From a virus, in the IMG/VR virus record IMGVR_UViG_3300048592_000487, positions 1 through 43,676 of that record: a DNA stretch of 43,676 nucleotides; one strand, 5' to 3'. The notes under the pieces are model-generated. The model was given only the letters and a program-made list of their open reading frames with translations. It searched no databases and was not told the DNA's origin. Shown here piece after piece: positions 24,052-31,995 of this stretch. The position numbers and the translations under genes were made by a program. Position 1 is the stretch's first letter; every line of letters starts with the position of its first letter.

Positions 24052-24441
24052 GTGATCCTCTCCCCCGCCCACCTCGCTGCCCGCGCTGCAGCCGCCCGTA
24101 TCGCCGCCGCGCACGCCTCGCTCGCCCTGCTGGCCGGCGGCGCGGCGCGCGTCGAAGTGCTCGATGCTGCCAGCGCGATAATCGCCCTCGCCGTCATCCC
24201 CTCGGCCCCGGGCACGGTCGATGACGACCTGGTGCGCATCCTCCTCGCCGTGCCGCTCGAAGGCGTGGTGGTCGCCGCGGGCACGCCCGCCAGCGCCCGC
24301 ATCCGCGCCGGCAGCGGCGGCCTGTGGGCAGAGGGGCTCACCGTCTCCGACCAGGCCGGCGCGGGCGAGCTGCAGCTCGACACGCTCGACCTGATCCCCG
24401 GCCGGTTGCTGCGCATCCTCTCCGCCGAGATCCAGGGCTGA
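24052..24441 (+). CDS. Small tail-module protein, Ala-rich
   Basis: A 129-residue protein starting at GTG 24052, 1 nt after the preceding stop. The first 40 residues are Ala-rich and helical (HLAARAAAARIAAAHASLAL). The remainder is beta-like (ARVEVLDAASAIIALAVIPS, then LRILSAEIQG). It keeps close spacing with its neighbours and so is probably a tail tip component. An upstream in-frame extension exists but lies inside the previous gene and lacks a good ribosome site. Confidence 0.6.
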   Translation: MILSPAHLAARAAAARIAAAHASLALLAGGAARVEVLDAASAIIALAVIPSAPGTVDDDLVRILLAVPLEGVVVAAGTPASARIRAGSGGLWAEGLTVSDQAGAGELQLDTLDLIPGRLLRILSAEIQG

Positions 24442-24443
24442 CC

Positions 24444-26285
24444 GTGTCCTCTTCGCCCGTCCTGCTCCGCTTCGCCTCCCCGGTCACGCCCACGCCCGGC
24501 CCCGTGCCGCTGCGATTCGGCGCCGCGGAGTTCGCCGCGGGCGAGGCGGTCACCGGCACGCTCGCCGCCGCGCTGCCGGCGCCGGACCTCCCCGGACTCG
24601 TGCTGATCGCCACCGCGATCACCGAGACCGAACTTTTCCGCGACATCGGCCCGGCCGTCATCGCCCCCCACGCCGAGCGCGATGACGGTGGCGGCCGCGC
24701 AGCCATCGGCCAGCGCAGCGCGCAGCCCACCGCCAGCCGCACCCTGGCGGCGCAGCAACACGCCGCGCCGCTCGCCGTCGGCCAGCGCGCCCGACAAACC
24801 GCCACGCTGGCCATGCAGCAAGGCGCCGCGGCGCCGCACACTGCGGCCGATCCGCTCGCCGTCGGCCAGCGCGCACACTACGCCGAGGCCACCCGCACAC
24901 AGCGCCGCGGCACTGCGCCGCATCAGCACGGACACCCTCTGCGCCGCGGCGCCGCCGCCAGCTACGCCGAGGCCATCCGCACCCGCCGCCGCGCCCGGGC
25001 CGATCACCAGCACGGCACGCCCACCGTGCGCCCGGCCACCACGCGCCACGCCACCGGCCGACCCATCGCCGCCCCGCGCGCCGAGCGCCATCAGCACATG
25101 CTGCCGCTGCCCGTCGGCTGGTGGCAGGCCACCTACCCGTGGCCCGAGCCGCCGTTCGACCCCAACGCCCCGAGCAGCCCGGTCGCGCTGCGCTTCTGCC
25201 GCCTCGCGGACGGCACCACGGCGCTCGTCTTCGGCTGCCCGCAGCCCGCGCCCCAGCCGGGCGGCATCATCGTCCCCATCCGGAGAGCCTATCTCGTGCT
25301 CAACACCATCACCCTCGCGCGCGCCAGCGACGGCGCACCGCTCTCGGCGCTGTCCCTCAGCCTGCAGATCGACACCGACTCCTGGACTTGGGGCTGGGAT
25401 GCCTCCATCCCAGGCGCCGAGCTCGCCCTCGTCGAGCCCGCGCCCGGTGGCGACCCGGTCGAGCTGCTCGCCACCGTCAACGGCCAGCAATTCCGCCTGC
25501 TCGCCGAGCGCATCGCCCGCGACCGCCGCTTTGCCCAGTCGCGCATCCGCATCAGCGGCCGGGGTAGGGCGGCCATGCTCGCCGACCCGCACAGCCCCAT
25601 CGTCACCCGCAGCAATGCCGATGCGCGCACCATGCAGCAGCTCCTCGCCGACGCGCTCACCATCAACAACGTCGGCATCGGCTGGGCCGTCGACTGGCAG
25701 GCCGCAGACTGGGTCGTCCCGGCCGGCCTCTACAACCACACCGGCAGCTACATCGCCCACGCCCAGCGCCTGGCCGAAGCGGCCGGCGCCTACGTCCAGG
25801 CCGACCCGCTGCTCGACACCCTGCGCATCCTCCCGCGCTACCCGCTGCTGCCCTGGGAATGGTCGGCCGCTACGCCCGACATCACCCTGCCCAGCGCCCC
25901 GGTCGTGCGCGAGGCCATCGAATGGCAGGACAAGGCCGCCTACAACCGCGTCTTCGTCAGCGGCGCCGAGGCCGGCGGCGTACTCGGCCAGATCACCCGC
26001 ACCGGCACTGCCGGCGACGTCGTCGCCCCCATGATCACCGACCCCCTCATCACCCACGCCGACGGAGCCCGCGCCCGCGGCCGCCCCATCCTCGCCGACA
26101 CCGGCCGCCAGGCGCGGATCACGCTCGAGCTGCCCATCCTGCCCGAGACCGGCATCATCACCCCCGGCAAGCTCGTGCAATACACCGACGCCGGCACCAC
26201 CCGCCGCGGCCTCGTGCGCAGCACCGCCGTCACCGCGCAACTGCCCACCGCGCGCCAGACCATCGAGCTGGAGACCCACGCATGA
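24444..26285 (+). CDS. Tail hub-like protein with His-rich internal repeats
   Basis: A 613-residue protein starting at GTG 24444. Residues about 300-613 read like a tail hub or baseplate domain (LVLNTITLARASDG, DADARTMQQLL-like helix, QWQDKAAYNRVFVSG, then ELPILPETGIITPGKLVQY). Residues about 78-225 hold five or six degenerate repeats of about 26-28 residues with PLAVGQRA and H-Q-H-[GM] endings. That segment is low in complexity and very basic. Such repeats may form a flexible stalk or metal-bound fibre. The stop overlaps the next ATG. Confidence 0.7.
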   Translation: MSSSPVLLRFASPVTPTPGPVPLRFGAAEFAAGEAVTGTLAAALPAPDLPGLVLIATAITETELFRDIGPAVIAPHAERDDGGGRAAIGQRSAQPTASRTLAAQQHAAPLAVGQRARQTATLAMQQGAAAPHTAADPLAVGQRAHYAEATRTQRRGTAPHQHGHPLRRGAAASYAEAIRTRRRARADHQHGTPTVRPATTRHATGRPIAAPRAERHQHMLPLPVGWWQATYPWPEPPFDPNAPSSPVALRFCRLADGTTALVFGCPQPAPQPGGIIVPIRRAYLVLNTITLARASDGAPLSALSLSLQIDTDSWTWGWDASIPGAELALVEPAPGGDPVELLATVNGQQFRLLAERIARDRRFAQSRIRISGRGRAAMLADPHSPIVTRSNADARTMQQLLADALTINNVGIGWAVDWQAADWVVPAGLYNHTGSYIAHAQRLAEAAGAYVQADPLLDTLRILPRYPLLPWEWSAATPDITLPSAPVVREAIEWQDKAAYNRVFVSGAEAGGVLGQITRTGTAGDVVAPMITDPLITHADGARARGRPILADTGRQARITLELPILPETGIITPGKLVQYTDAGTTRRGLVRSTAVTAQLPTARQTIELETHA

Positions 26286-26497
26286 GCAACCTTTACCGCA
26301 AGTTCCGCGCGCTGATCCCGGACGCCCCGCTGCTCGTCGGCACCGTCGTCGCCACCATGCCACTGCGCGTCGAGCTCCCCGACGGCACGCAGATCCCCGC
26401 CCGCGGCGAGGCCACGCTCAGCGAGCGCGTCTTCGTGCGCGGCGGGGCGATCGAAGGGCCGGCGCCGACGCTGCCGGTCGAGCTCATCGAGGTCTGA
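26282..26497 (+). CDS. Small tail tip protein
   Basis: A 71-residue protein overlapping the hub-like gene by 4 nt (ATGA). The sequence suggests a small OB-like barrel: LLVGTVVATMPLRVELPDG, then QIPARGEATLSERVFVRGG. Gene position and barrel-like pattern fit a small baseplate or hub accessory protein. It appears to be the last structural gene of the late operon. Confidence 0.65.
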   Translation: MSNLYRKFRALIPDAPLLVGTVVATMPLRVELPDGTQIPARGEATLSERVFVRGGAIEGPAPTLPVELIEV

Positions 26498-26556
26498 CCC
26501 ACCGCGCCCATCATGGCAGGGTAGAATGCCGACAGCCTATTCCGCAGGACACCGCC

Positions 26557-27117
26557 ATGCCCGCTACCGTGCCCGTCGCGCGCTGTGCCCTCCGCACGTT
26601 CGCCACCCTAACGACGCTGCTGCTGGTCAGCAGCGCTCACGCCCAGGTCTACAAGTGCCGCGTCGACGGCAAGACCGTCTTCGCCGACAAGCCATGCGCC
26701 GTCGACGCCAAGCCGATCGATGTGCGCCCCGCATCGGGGCGCACTGCCGCGGGCCCCGTCTCGGCGCCTTCGCAATCCGATGCGGCCCCGATCAACTCAT
26801 CCAGCAATCCGCAAGCCGTCGTCGCCCGCATGGAGCATGAGCGAGCCCTGCGCGACATCGACCACCGGATCAGCGTCGAGCACAGCCGCATCCGTGAGCA
26901 GGAGGACAGGATGAGCGGCGAGCTCGCTGCGTTGCGCGCAAAGAAGGCGCATGCGAACAACAACCTCGCCGGCGCGATGTGGGAGCAGAGCATCAGCCAG
27001 GAGATGTCCGCCGTGGTCGCCCGTTACGACGTGCGGATCCGCGCCATCCGGGGCGAGATCGAGCGGCTGCAGGGCGAGCGCGCCCGGCTGGCTGCGCAAG
27101 GGAATAATCGGCCGTGA
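26557..27117 (+). CDS. Secreted DUF4124 protein next to attP (likely moron)
   Basis: A 186-residue exported protein. It has a signal peptide with hydrophobic core TLTTLLLVSSAHA, cut near Ala29. A DUF4124 motif follows directly (VYKCRVDGKTVFADKPC, about 31-47), with the two Cys that may form a disulfide. Residues 88-180 are a long charged helix, likely coiled coil. DUF4124 proteins are common periplasmic proteins of gamma- and betaproteobacteria but are not virion parts. Lying between the tail operon and attP with its own leader, it fits a lysogenic conversion gene. TAGAAT at 26522-26527 is a possible -10, but no good -35 is seen. Confidence 0.8.
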   Translation: MPATVPVARCALRTFATLTTLLLVSSAHAQVYKCRVDGKTVFADKPCAVDAKPIDVRPASGRTAAGPVSAPSQSDAAPINSSSNPQAVVARMEHERALRDIDHRISVEHSRIREQEDRMSGELAALRAKKAHANNNLAGAMWEQSISQEMSAVVARYDVRIRAIRGEIERLQGERARLAAQGNNRP

Positions 27118-27163
27118 CGGTTGGATACGTCTGCAACGCATTGATTGCGCTGCAAGTCCGAAA

Positions 27164-27210
27164 CCCTTACAAGGCGAATGTCGGCGGTTCGACCCCGTCA
27201 GCACCCACCA
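27164..27210 (+). other. attP core: 3' half of a tRNA-Val(TAC) gene
   Basis: The sequence reproduces the anticodon loop CTTACAA (TAC at 27168-27170). It continues with the 3' anticodon stem GGCGA, variable bases ATGTC and a T-arm of GGCGG, loop TTCGACC and CCGTC (27183-27199). The acceptor strand AGCACCC, A73 and encoded CCA (27208-27210) complete it. No D-arm or 5' acceptor strand lies upstream, so it is not a working tRNA gene. A tRNA 3' end 160 nt before an integrase is the usual phage attachment site. Integration would restore a host tRNA-Val. Confidence 0.88.
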
Positions 27211-27240
27211 CTTAACCGCTTGATTCAAAAGCGAAAACGG

Positions 27241-27270
27241 AAGACCGCGCAAGCGGGCTTTCCTACTTTT
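27241..27270 (+). terminator. Probable intrinsic terminator after attP
   Basis: AAGACCGC (27241-27248), loop GCAA and GCGGGCTT (27253-27260) form a stem with one A-G mismatch, followed by TCCTACTTTT. It could end rightward transcription from the tail operon and DUF4124 gene before the integrase. Confidence 0.45.
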
Positions 27271-27370
27271 ACCACCGCCTAGCACAGTCACTGCCACCCA
27301 AAAACCGCTATCATCCACCCGAGATTCGCCCAGTCAGAGGCGGACGCAACGCGGCGAGAGAGAGGGGTGC

Positions 27371-28480
27371 ATGGCATCGAAGCGCAAGAAGGGTGCGCGG
27401 TGGGAGTTCGTGATCAAGCGGGCGGGGCTGCTCGAGCGGCCGGTCTATCTCACCTTCGACACCGAGGAAGAGGGCGATCGGTTCTGCCGCAACGTCGAAG
27501 CACTGCTCGACCAGGGCATCGTCCCGCACGACATCCGCCCAGAGTCGAAGCCGGCCACGCTCGGCAGCGTGATCCGCGCGTACATGACCGAGGCGCACCC
27601 GTCCGGCAAGGACCTGGAGGTGCTCAGCACGGTGCTCGGCGCCAAGGGCGCGACCGCGGTGCTCAAGATCGACGCGCGGTGGGTGGATGGGTGGATTGCC
27701 GAAATGAAGCATGTCGAGAAGCTCGCGCCCGCCACCATCCGCGCCAAGATCGGCGCCACCGCGCGGGCCTGCGACTGGGCAATCCGGCGCAAGCTGATCG
27801 CGCTGCCCGACCATCCGTTCCGCACGCTGCCGGACGGCTACGCGACCTACAACGCGACCGACGCGGCGCTGGCCGGCGGTGTCCGGCAGGATGTGGAGCG
27901 CGACCGGCGCCTCGAGGCGGACGAAGAGCCGCGCATTCGGGCGGCGATCCTGGCCGGCGTGCTGCCGCGCAAGCAGCGCCCGCGGGTGCTCGAGCATCCC
28001 GCCGAGCTGCTCGCCGACTTCGACCTCGCGCTGGAGACCGGCATGCGGATGCGCGAGCGCTACACGCTGAGCTGCGACCAAGTCGATCTGCGCGGCCGTC
28101 AGATCGTGCTCGACAAGACCAAAAACGGCGACAGCCGGGAAGTGCCGCTGTCGTCTGTGGCGTTGCGGGTGGTGGGCGATCAGCTCGCACGGCGCCGCGG
28201 CGAACAGTGGCTATGGCCGTGGTTCGACGGCGACTTCCGGCCCTACGCGCTCAAGATGCGGTCGAACTGGATGAGCAAGCTGTACGCCGACGTTTTTGAG
28301 GCAGCGGGCTGCCCGGATCTGCGCGAGCATGATCTGCGGCATGAGGCGACGTCGCGGTTCTTCGAGCGGACGAGCCTGCCAGCCGAGGCGATCATGAAGA
28401 TCACCGGCCACCGCACGCACAAGATGGTGATGCGCTACCTACGCCTGCGCGGCTCGGCGCTGGCGGCGCATTTGTGGTGA
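27371..28480 (+). CDS. int: Phage integrase (tyrosine recombinase)
   Basis: A 369-residue integrase. Catalytic residues are visible: Arg in LETGMRMRERYTL, Lys in DKTKNGDSREVPL, His and Arg in HDLRHEATSRF, His in GHRTHKMVMRYL and the Tyr nucleophile in the same motif. The N-terminal part (about 1-60) should bind arm sites. The core-binding domain lies at about 65-165. The gene lies 160 nt from the tRNA-Val-type attP, which it should use. Its last 42 nt overlap the excisionase gene on the opposite strand, so int and xis transcripts are antisense there. Confidence 0.95.
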   Translation: MASKRKKGARWEFVIKRAGLLERPVYLTFDTEEEGDRFCRNVEALLDQGIVPHDIRPESKPATLGSVIRAYMTEAHPSGKDLEVLSTVLGAKGATAVLKIDARWVDGWIAEMKHVEKLAPATIRAKIGATARACDWAIRRKLIALPDHPFRTLPDGYATYNATDAALAGGVRQDVERDRRLEADEEPRIRAAILAGVLPRKQRPRVLEHPAELLADFDLALETGMRMRERYTLSCDQVDLRGRQIVLDKTKNGDSREVPLSSVALRVVGDQLARRRGEQWLWPWFDGDFRPYALKMRSNWMSKLYADVFEAAGCPDLREHDLRHEATSRFFERTSLPAEAIMKITGHRTHKMVMRYLRLRGSALAAHLW

Positions 28481-28672
28481 CGTGCGCCCCAGCCGCTCGG
28501 CGGTTTGCCGGCGGATCTGCTGCTCGATGTAGTCGAGCACGTCGCGCTCGAGCATGACCCACGCGCGGCCGACCTTGGCCGCGGGGATCTTGCACTCGCG
28601 GATCATCTCGGCGACGGTCTCCTCGTGGACATGGAGCAGGCGGGCGGCCTCGGTGATGTTGCAGGTGGTCAT
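28439..28672 (-). CDS. Excisionase-like helix-turn-helix protein
   Basis: A 77-residue MerR-type winged helix protein of the excisionase/DNA-binding family. The motif runs ITEAARLLHVHEETVAEMIR, then KIPAAKVGRAWVMLERDVLD and the C-terminal helix YIEQQIRRQ. Such proteins bend attachment DNA to direct the integrase toward excision. It is the last gene of the leftward early operon, overlaps the preceding gene by 4 nt and overlaps the int 3' end antisense. Being on the antirepressor transcript, it would be made on induction but not in lysogeny. Confidence 0.85.
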   Translation of the reverse strand: MTTCNITEAARLLHVHEETVAEMIRECKIPAAKVGRAWVMLERDVLDYIEQQIRRQTAERLGRTSPQMRRQRRAAQA

Positions 28673-28869
28673 GACTTGGCCTCCGGCGCCCGCGTCGGCA
28701 GCGGCGCCCATCCTGTGTAGATCGTGTCTTTGCCCGTCCAGGTGCCGTAGATCGCGCAGCCGTAGCGGGTGAGCAGTTGCACCTTGCTGCCCTTTGGGCA
28801 CGTCGCCATGGGCTGCCAGTGGTAGCCGTGGTCGACGGCGGTGGTGTGGGTGCTGTCGAGGGCGGTCAT
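28669..28869 (-). CDS. Small phage protein, DUF551-like
   Basis: A 66-residue protein with the pattern WQPMATCPKGSKVQLLTRYG...YGTWTG...GWAPLP. This resembles the short DUF551-like proteins common in phage early regions. Their function is unknown. GGAGG lies just upstream of the ATG, and both ends overlap neighbours by 4 nt. Confidence 0.7.
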   Translation of the reverse strand: MTALDSTHTTAVDHGYHWQPMATCPKGSKVQLLTRYGCAIYGTWTGKDTIYTGWAPLPTRAPEAKS

Positions 28870-29147
28870 GGCTTGGCCTCCGGTGCTGTCTGCTCTTGTT
28901 CGCGCACCCACTCAGGCCACCTGGCGCGCAGTTGCTTCCAAGTCATAATCGCCTCATCTCCGGGGAGCTTGAAGCCTTTGACGGGCGGCTTTCGGGTGTC
29001 GTAGCCATAGACAAAAGGCATCTCTTGTCCGTCTGCGTCTTTGACGCTGTAGGTGGCCGATCCGCCATCCGCTCCGTAGTTGAAGTGGCAGATGAGGCTG
29101 CGCGTCCAGCCTTCCGGCTTTTCGGGCAATTGTTGTGGGTATGTCAT
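28866..29147 (-). CDS. Hypothetical early protein
   Basis: A 93-residue protein with no recognised domain. It contains an N-terminal PEKPEGWTRSLICHFNYGAD block and a C-terminal TWKQLRARWPEWVREQEQ helix. It starts within 4 nt of the end of the 240-residue gene and is ATGA-coupled to the next. Composition is lower in G+C than the structural genes, as in its neighbours. Confidence 0.65.
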   Translation of the reverse strand: MTYPQQLPEKPEGWTRSLICHFNYGADGGSATYSVKDADGQEMPFVYGYDTRKPPVKGFKLPGDEAIMTWKQLRARWPEWVREQEQTAPEAKP

Positions 29148-29866
29148 GGCTTGGCCTTCGGTGCTGCGTTGTTAATAGCCATCAGCACGTCACGCAACCG
29201 AATCACCATTCGCATGGTCACGGCTCGCGCGTTTTCTGTTACCGGCTCATCCTCGTTTATGCTACGAGCCAAATATGCGCCATCTTCAATGGCGTGCTTC
29301 AGCAGGTTTCTCCATCCGCACGGATAAGGACATTCCGGCACGCTCGGCGCAGGCTGTGCCGGCACGTACCCATCTACACCGTAGGTTCCGACGATTCCGA
29401 TCATATGTCTCCCCTTGGGGAGGGCCGCTAGGGCTTCGTCTGTAAGGTCGGTGTCGATGTCCATGTACCCACCAGTACCAAGGTCGAGATACGCGACCGC
29501 TTTCGGTACGTTCTGTGCGCCTGGAATGGCGTAGAGCTTGGCCCCAAGTGGAGGGAGCTTTCCTTTGATCCATGAGACCTCGTGAAGTGATTCACCGAAA
29601 GCAACAATCTCGCCGACCGGCTCCTGTTTCTCCTTCTCTGCGATCTTGGCGCGCAGGGCTTTGATCTCAGCCTTCGCTGCCTCCACGCAGTCGGCTTCGT
29701 GTTGCAGGGCAGCGCGCAGGGCGTCACGCTCATCCCTCGCTTTGCGGTACATCGCCAGCGACTCGGCGTCGGATTTCTCAGCCGCTTCGAGGCGGAGGAT
29801 GATTTCTTGCATTGCTGCAAGATCGCCGTCTAGCGCCAGTCGGCGCAGTTCGTTGATGTCGATCAT
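29144..29866 (-). CDS. Hypothetical early protein with coiled coil
   Basis: A 240-residue protein. Residues about 15-80 form a long charged helix, probably coiled coil (IILRLEAAEKSDAESLAMYR, ALRAKIAEKEKQ). A small beta module follows (EPVGEIVAFGESLHEVSWIK then LPPLGAKLYAIPGA). This module recurs in phage early proteins of unknown role, often written VAE--...-PPVGTKLY. The C-terminal part has CPYPCGWRNLLKHAIEDGAY. It is probably a host-takeover or accessory factor. Confidence 0.65.
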   Translation of the reverse strand: MIDINELRRLALDGDLAAMQEIILRLEAAEKSDAESLAMYRKARDERDALRAALQHEADCVEAAKAEIKALRAKIAEKEKQEPVGEIVAFGESLHEVSWIKGKLPPLGAKLYAIPGAQNVPKAVAYLDLGTGGYMDIDTDLTDEALAALPKGRHMIGIVGTYGVDGYVPAQPAPSVPECPYPCGWRNLLKHAIEDGAYLARSINEDEPVTENARAVTMRMVIRLRDVLMAINNAAPKAKP

Positions 29867-29868
29867 TT

Positions 29869-30420
29869 CTATTTCTCCTGCGTGTCTTTGACGGCGTACC
29901 TGTTTCCAGCAACGGTCGGGTGCATCAGATCGCCGTTTGCGAGAATGTCGCAGACGATCGTGCGCTCAGGCTCTCGCATCTTTGTCTGGTGCATTTGCAG
30001 GGCCAGCCATCTGCGCTGATGCCACGCCACCGACGATTCAGCGGCTTCGAGGCGCTCGATCATCTCAATCGCCGCGTCAATCGCCTCGCCAATCTCGCGC
30101 GGGGCGGGCTGCTCAATGTCGTCATCGCCCAGGCGCCACGCGTTGAACTGGCGCAGGATGGCTGTGGTTTCGGCGGGGGGGCATGACTTTACGCCAAGCG
30201 CGCTGCGGATCTCTTTGCGCGCCCGCTCTGCTCCAGCATGCCGCCCCATCGAGTAGGCGCGGCGTATCGCCTCCAGCACCCATTCGTGCGGGTGAAATAC
30301 ATCGGCTTGCTCGGGGGCCTTCGGCAGGTAGTCGTGCTCCTCTTGCGAAAGCAGCGCCTCGTCGCGCGCTATGCTGAGCAGTGTCGCTTCTTCGTGAGGC
30401 AGTAGGTTCCATTCACTCAT
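29869..30420 (-). CDS. Hypothetical early protein
   Basis: A 183-residue helical protein. The ATG at 30420 is chosen because AGGAG lies about 9 nt upstream and it starts 1 nt after the 58-residue gene ends. A longer in-frame form would run into that gene. Blocks include FHPHEWVLEAIRRAYSMGRH and a helix IGEAIDAAIEMIERLEAAES followed by a Trp-rich stretch. No family is recognised. Confidence 0.65.
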   Translation of the reverse strand: MSEWNLLPHEEATLLSIARDEALLSQEEHDYLPKAPEQADVFHPHEWVLEAIRRAYSMGRHAGAERARKEIRSALGVKSCPPAETTAILRQFNAWRLGDDDIEQPAPREIGEAIDAAIEMIERLEAAESSVAWHQRRWLALQMHQTKMREPERTIVCDILANGDLMHPTVAGNRYAVKDTQEK

Positions 30421-30421
30421 T

Positions 30422-30598
30422 TCAGATTGCTCCTTGTGTCTTCGCCGCAAACCAGCCGCACGGCGCGTGCATCGGATGCGGCCCGCTCGGATGCTCGCAG
30501 CGGTCGTATCGCTCGACGCGCTGGCCCTGAGTGATGCTCACCAGCGCGACGTGACCGCAGGCGCGGCACGTGGGTGGGGCTGTGGTCTGTTGGTTCAT
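30422..30598 (-). CDS. Small Zn-ribbon-like protein
   Basis: A 58-residue protein with CRACGH near the N-terminus and a later CEHPSGPH...HAPCGW block, giving four Cys that could bind one zinc. It overlaps the methyltransferase stop by 4 nt (ATGA). Small zinc-ribbon proteins are frequent in phage early operons, and no specific role is visible. Confidence 0.6.
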   Translation of the reverse strand: MNQQTTAPPTCRACGHVALVSITQGQRVERYDRCEHPSGPHPMHAPCGWFAAKTQGAI

Positions 30599-31995
30599 GC
30601 GGCCTCCAGTGCCCGCAGCTCGCGGGCGTTGAGTGTCATCAGCTCGGGCACGTTGGCACGCGCCAGCGCGGCAGCGAGCGGCGGGCTCACGCTGTTGCCG
30701 CACATGCGCACCTGGGCGCGTTTGGGCAGCGGCTTGCCGTTGATCGTCGGGGCGATCTGGTACGACTCGGGGAAGCCCTGGGCGCGGTAGAGCTCGCGCG
30801 GCTCGAGCATGCGCATGCCGATGTCGGCGATGCGGCATTGCTGCTGCCCGACCGTGACCAGGCCGAAGCGGTCGACGGTGGGGATGGTGTGCAGCGGGTC
30901 GCCGATGTTCTGGTCCTGCCCGCCCTCGCCGTAGTACTTGGTCAGGAAGGCGCACACCAGGGCGTGGTGGTCCTGGGTGGTGATCGTGTGCATGGGCTCG
31001 GTCAGCGGTGCGCCGGGGCCGGTGTAGTTGCCGCCGAAGTGCTTGGCGAGGAATGCGGTGACGAGGGCGTGCTTCTGGCTGCCGACGAGCGTTCCAATCG
31101 GCTTGTGCAGATCGAGCGCCCGCGGCGCCTGGCCTTCACGCTCGCCGTAGCCGGTCTGGACCATCGTCGGCGCCGCCAGCCCATCTGCAGTCTCGACCAC
31201 GAACGGCCGCTTGGCCTCGATCACATACCGCTGCACCCCGCGGGCAATGCGCCGCATCGTGGCCTCGGCCAGCGGGCGATCGCGCTCGAAGATGCTCGGT
31301 GTGGGGATGCTCCAGTCGATGCACTCGGCAGCCGTGCGCCAGGGCTTGAGCGCGCGCGACTTGACGCCGGTCGAGCCCGGGGCGCCGTGCGTCGGCGCTG
31401 GCCAGGCGATCGGCTTGCCGTCGCAACGCGCGATGAGGAACAACCGCTTACGCGTGGTCGGGGCGCCGTAGTCGCAGGCGCGCAGCTCGCGCCACTCGAC
31501 GGCGTAGCCTTGCTCCTGCAACTGATGCACGAATCCGCGGAAGGTATCGCCGCGGCGCGCCGGGCAGGGCGTGCCGTCCTCGAGCAGCGGCCCCCACGTC
31601 TGGAACTCTTCGACGTTCTCGAGGATGATCACCCGCGGCCTCACCAGCGCCGCCCAGCGCACCGCCACCCACGCGAGGCCCCGGATGCGCTTGTCGCGCG
31701 GCTTGCCGCCCTTGGCCTTGGAGAAGTGCTTGCAGTCCGGGCTGAACCACGCCAGGCCAACCGGGCGCCCCTGGGTGACGGCGAGCGGGTCGATGTCCCA
31801 CACCGATTCGCAGTGGTGCGCCGTCTGCGGGTGGTTGAGCGCGTGCATGGCCACGGCCTCTGGGTCGTGGTTGATGGCGATGTCGACGTGACGACCGAGC
31901 GCAAGCTCGATGCCCGTCGATGCGCCGCCTCCGCCTGCGAAGTTGTCGATGATGAGTTCGCGCGAAAGGTCGAGGATGAATTGGTCGCGGATCAT
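30595..31995 (-). CDS. C5 cytosine-specific DNA methyltransferase
   Basis: A 466-residue DNA cytosine-5 methyltransferase. Motif I (SAM) is IIDNFAGGGGASTGIE (15-30). The motif IV loop is SPDCKHFSKAKGG with nucleophile Cys88, where PDC replaces the usual PPC. Motif VI is ENVEEF (126-131), motif VIII TTRKRLFLIAR and motif X CGNSVSPPLA near 432. The target-recognition region at about 220-420 is large. No matching restriction enzyme is next to it, though an HNH gene is in the same operon. It probably protects phage DNA from host restriction. Confidence 0.95.
   Translation of the reverse strand: MIRDQFILDLSRELIIDNFAGGGGASTGIELALGRHVDIAINHDPEAVAMHALNHPQTAHHCESVWDIDPLAVTQGRPVGLAWFSPDCKHFSKAKGGKPRDKRIRGLAWVAVRWAALVRPRVIILENVEEFQTWGPLLEDGTPCPARRGDTFRGFVHQLQEQGYAVEWRELRACDYGAPTTRKRLFLIARCDGKPIAWPAPTHGAPGSTGVKSRALKPWRTAAECIDWSIPTPSIFERDRPLAEATMRRIARGVQRYVIEAKRPFVVETADGLAAPTMVQTGYGEREGQAPRALDLHKPIGTLVGSQKHALVTAFLAKHFGGNYTGPGAPLTEPMHTITTQDHHALVCAFLTKYYGEGGQDQNIGDPLHTIPTVDRFGLVTVGQQQCRIADIGMRMLEPRELYRAQGFPESYQIAPTINGKPLPKRAQVRMCGNSVSPPLAAALARANVPELMTLNARELRALEAA

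Noticed and set aside
24039-26363. A 774-codon - strand frame opposite the hub-like gene
   Set aside because: It is Gly/Arg-rich and crosses several coupled + strand genes. The + strand genes have consistent starts and neighbours.
27121-27210. A functional tRNA gene at attP
   Set aside because: Only the 3' half is present. There is no D-arm or 5' acceptor strand, and the 5' anticodon stem pairs at only two positions.
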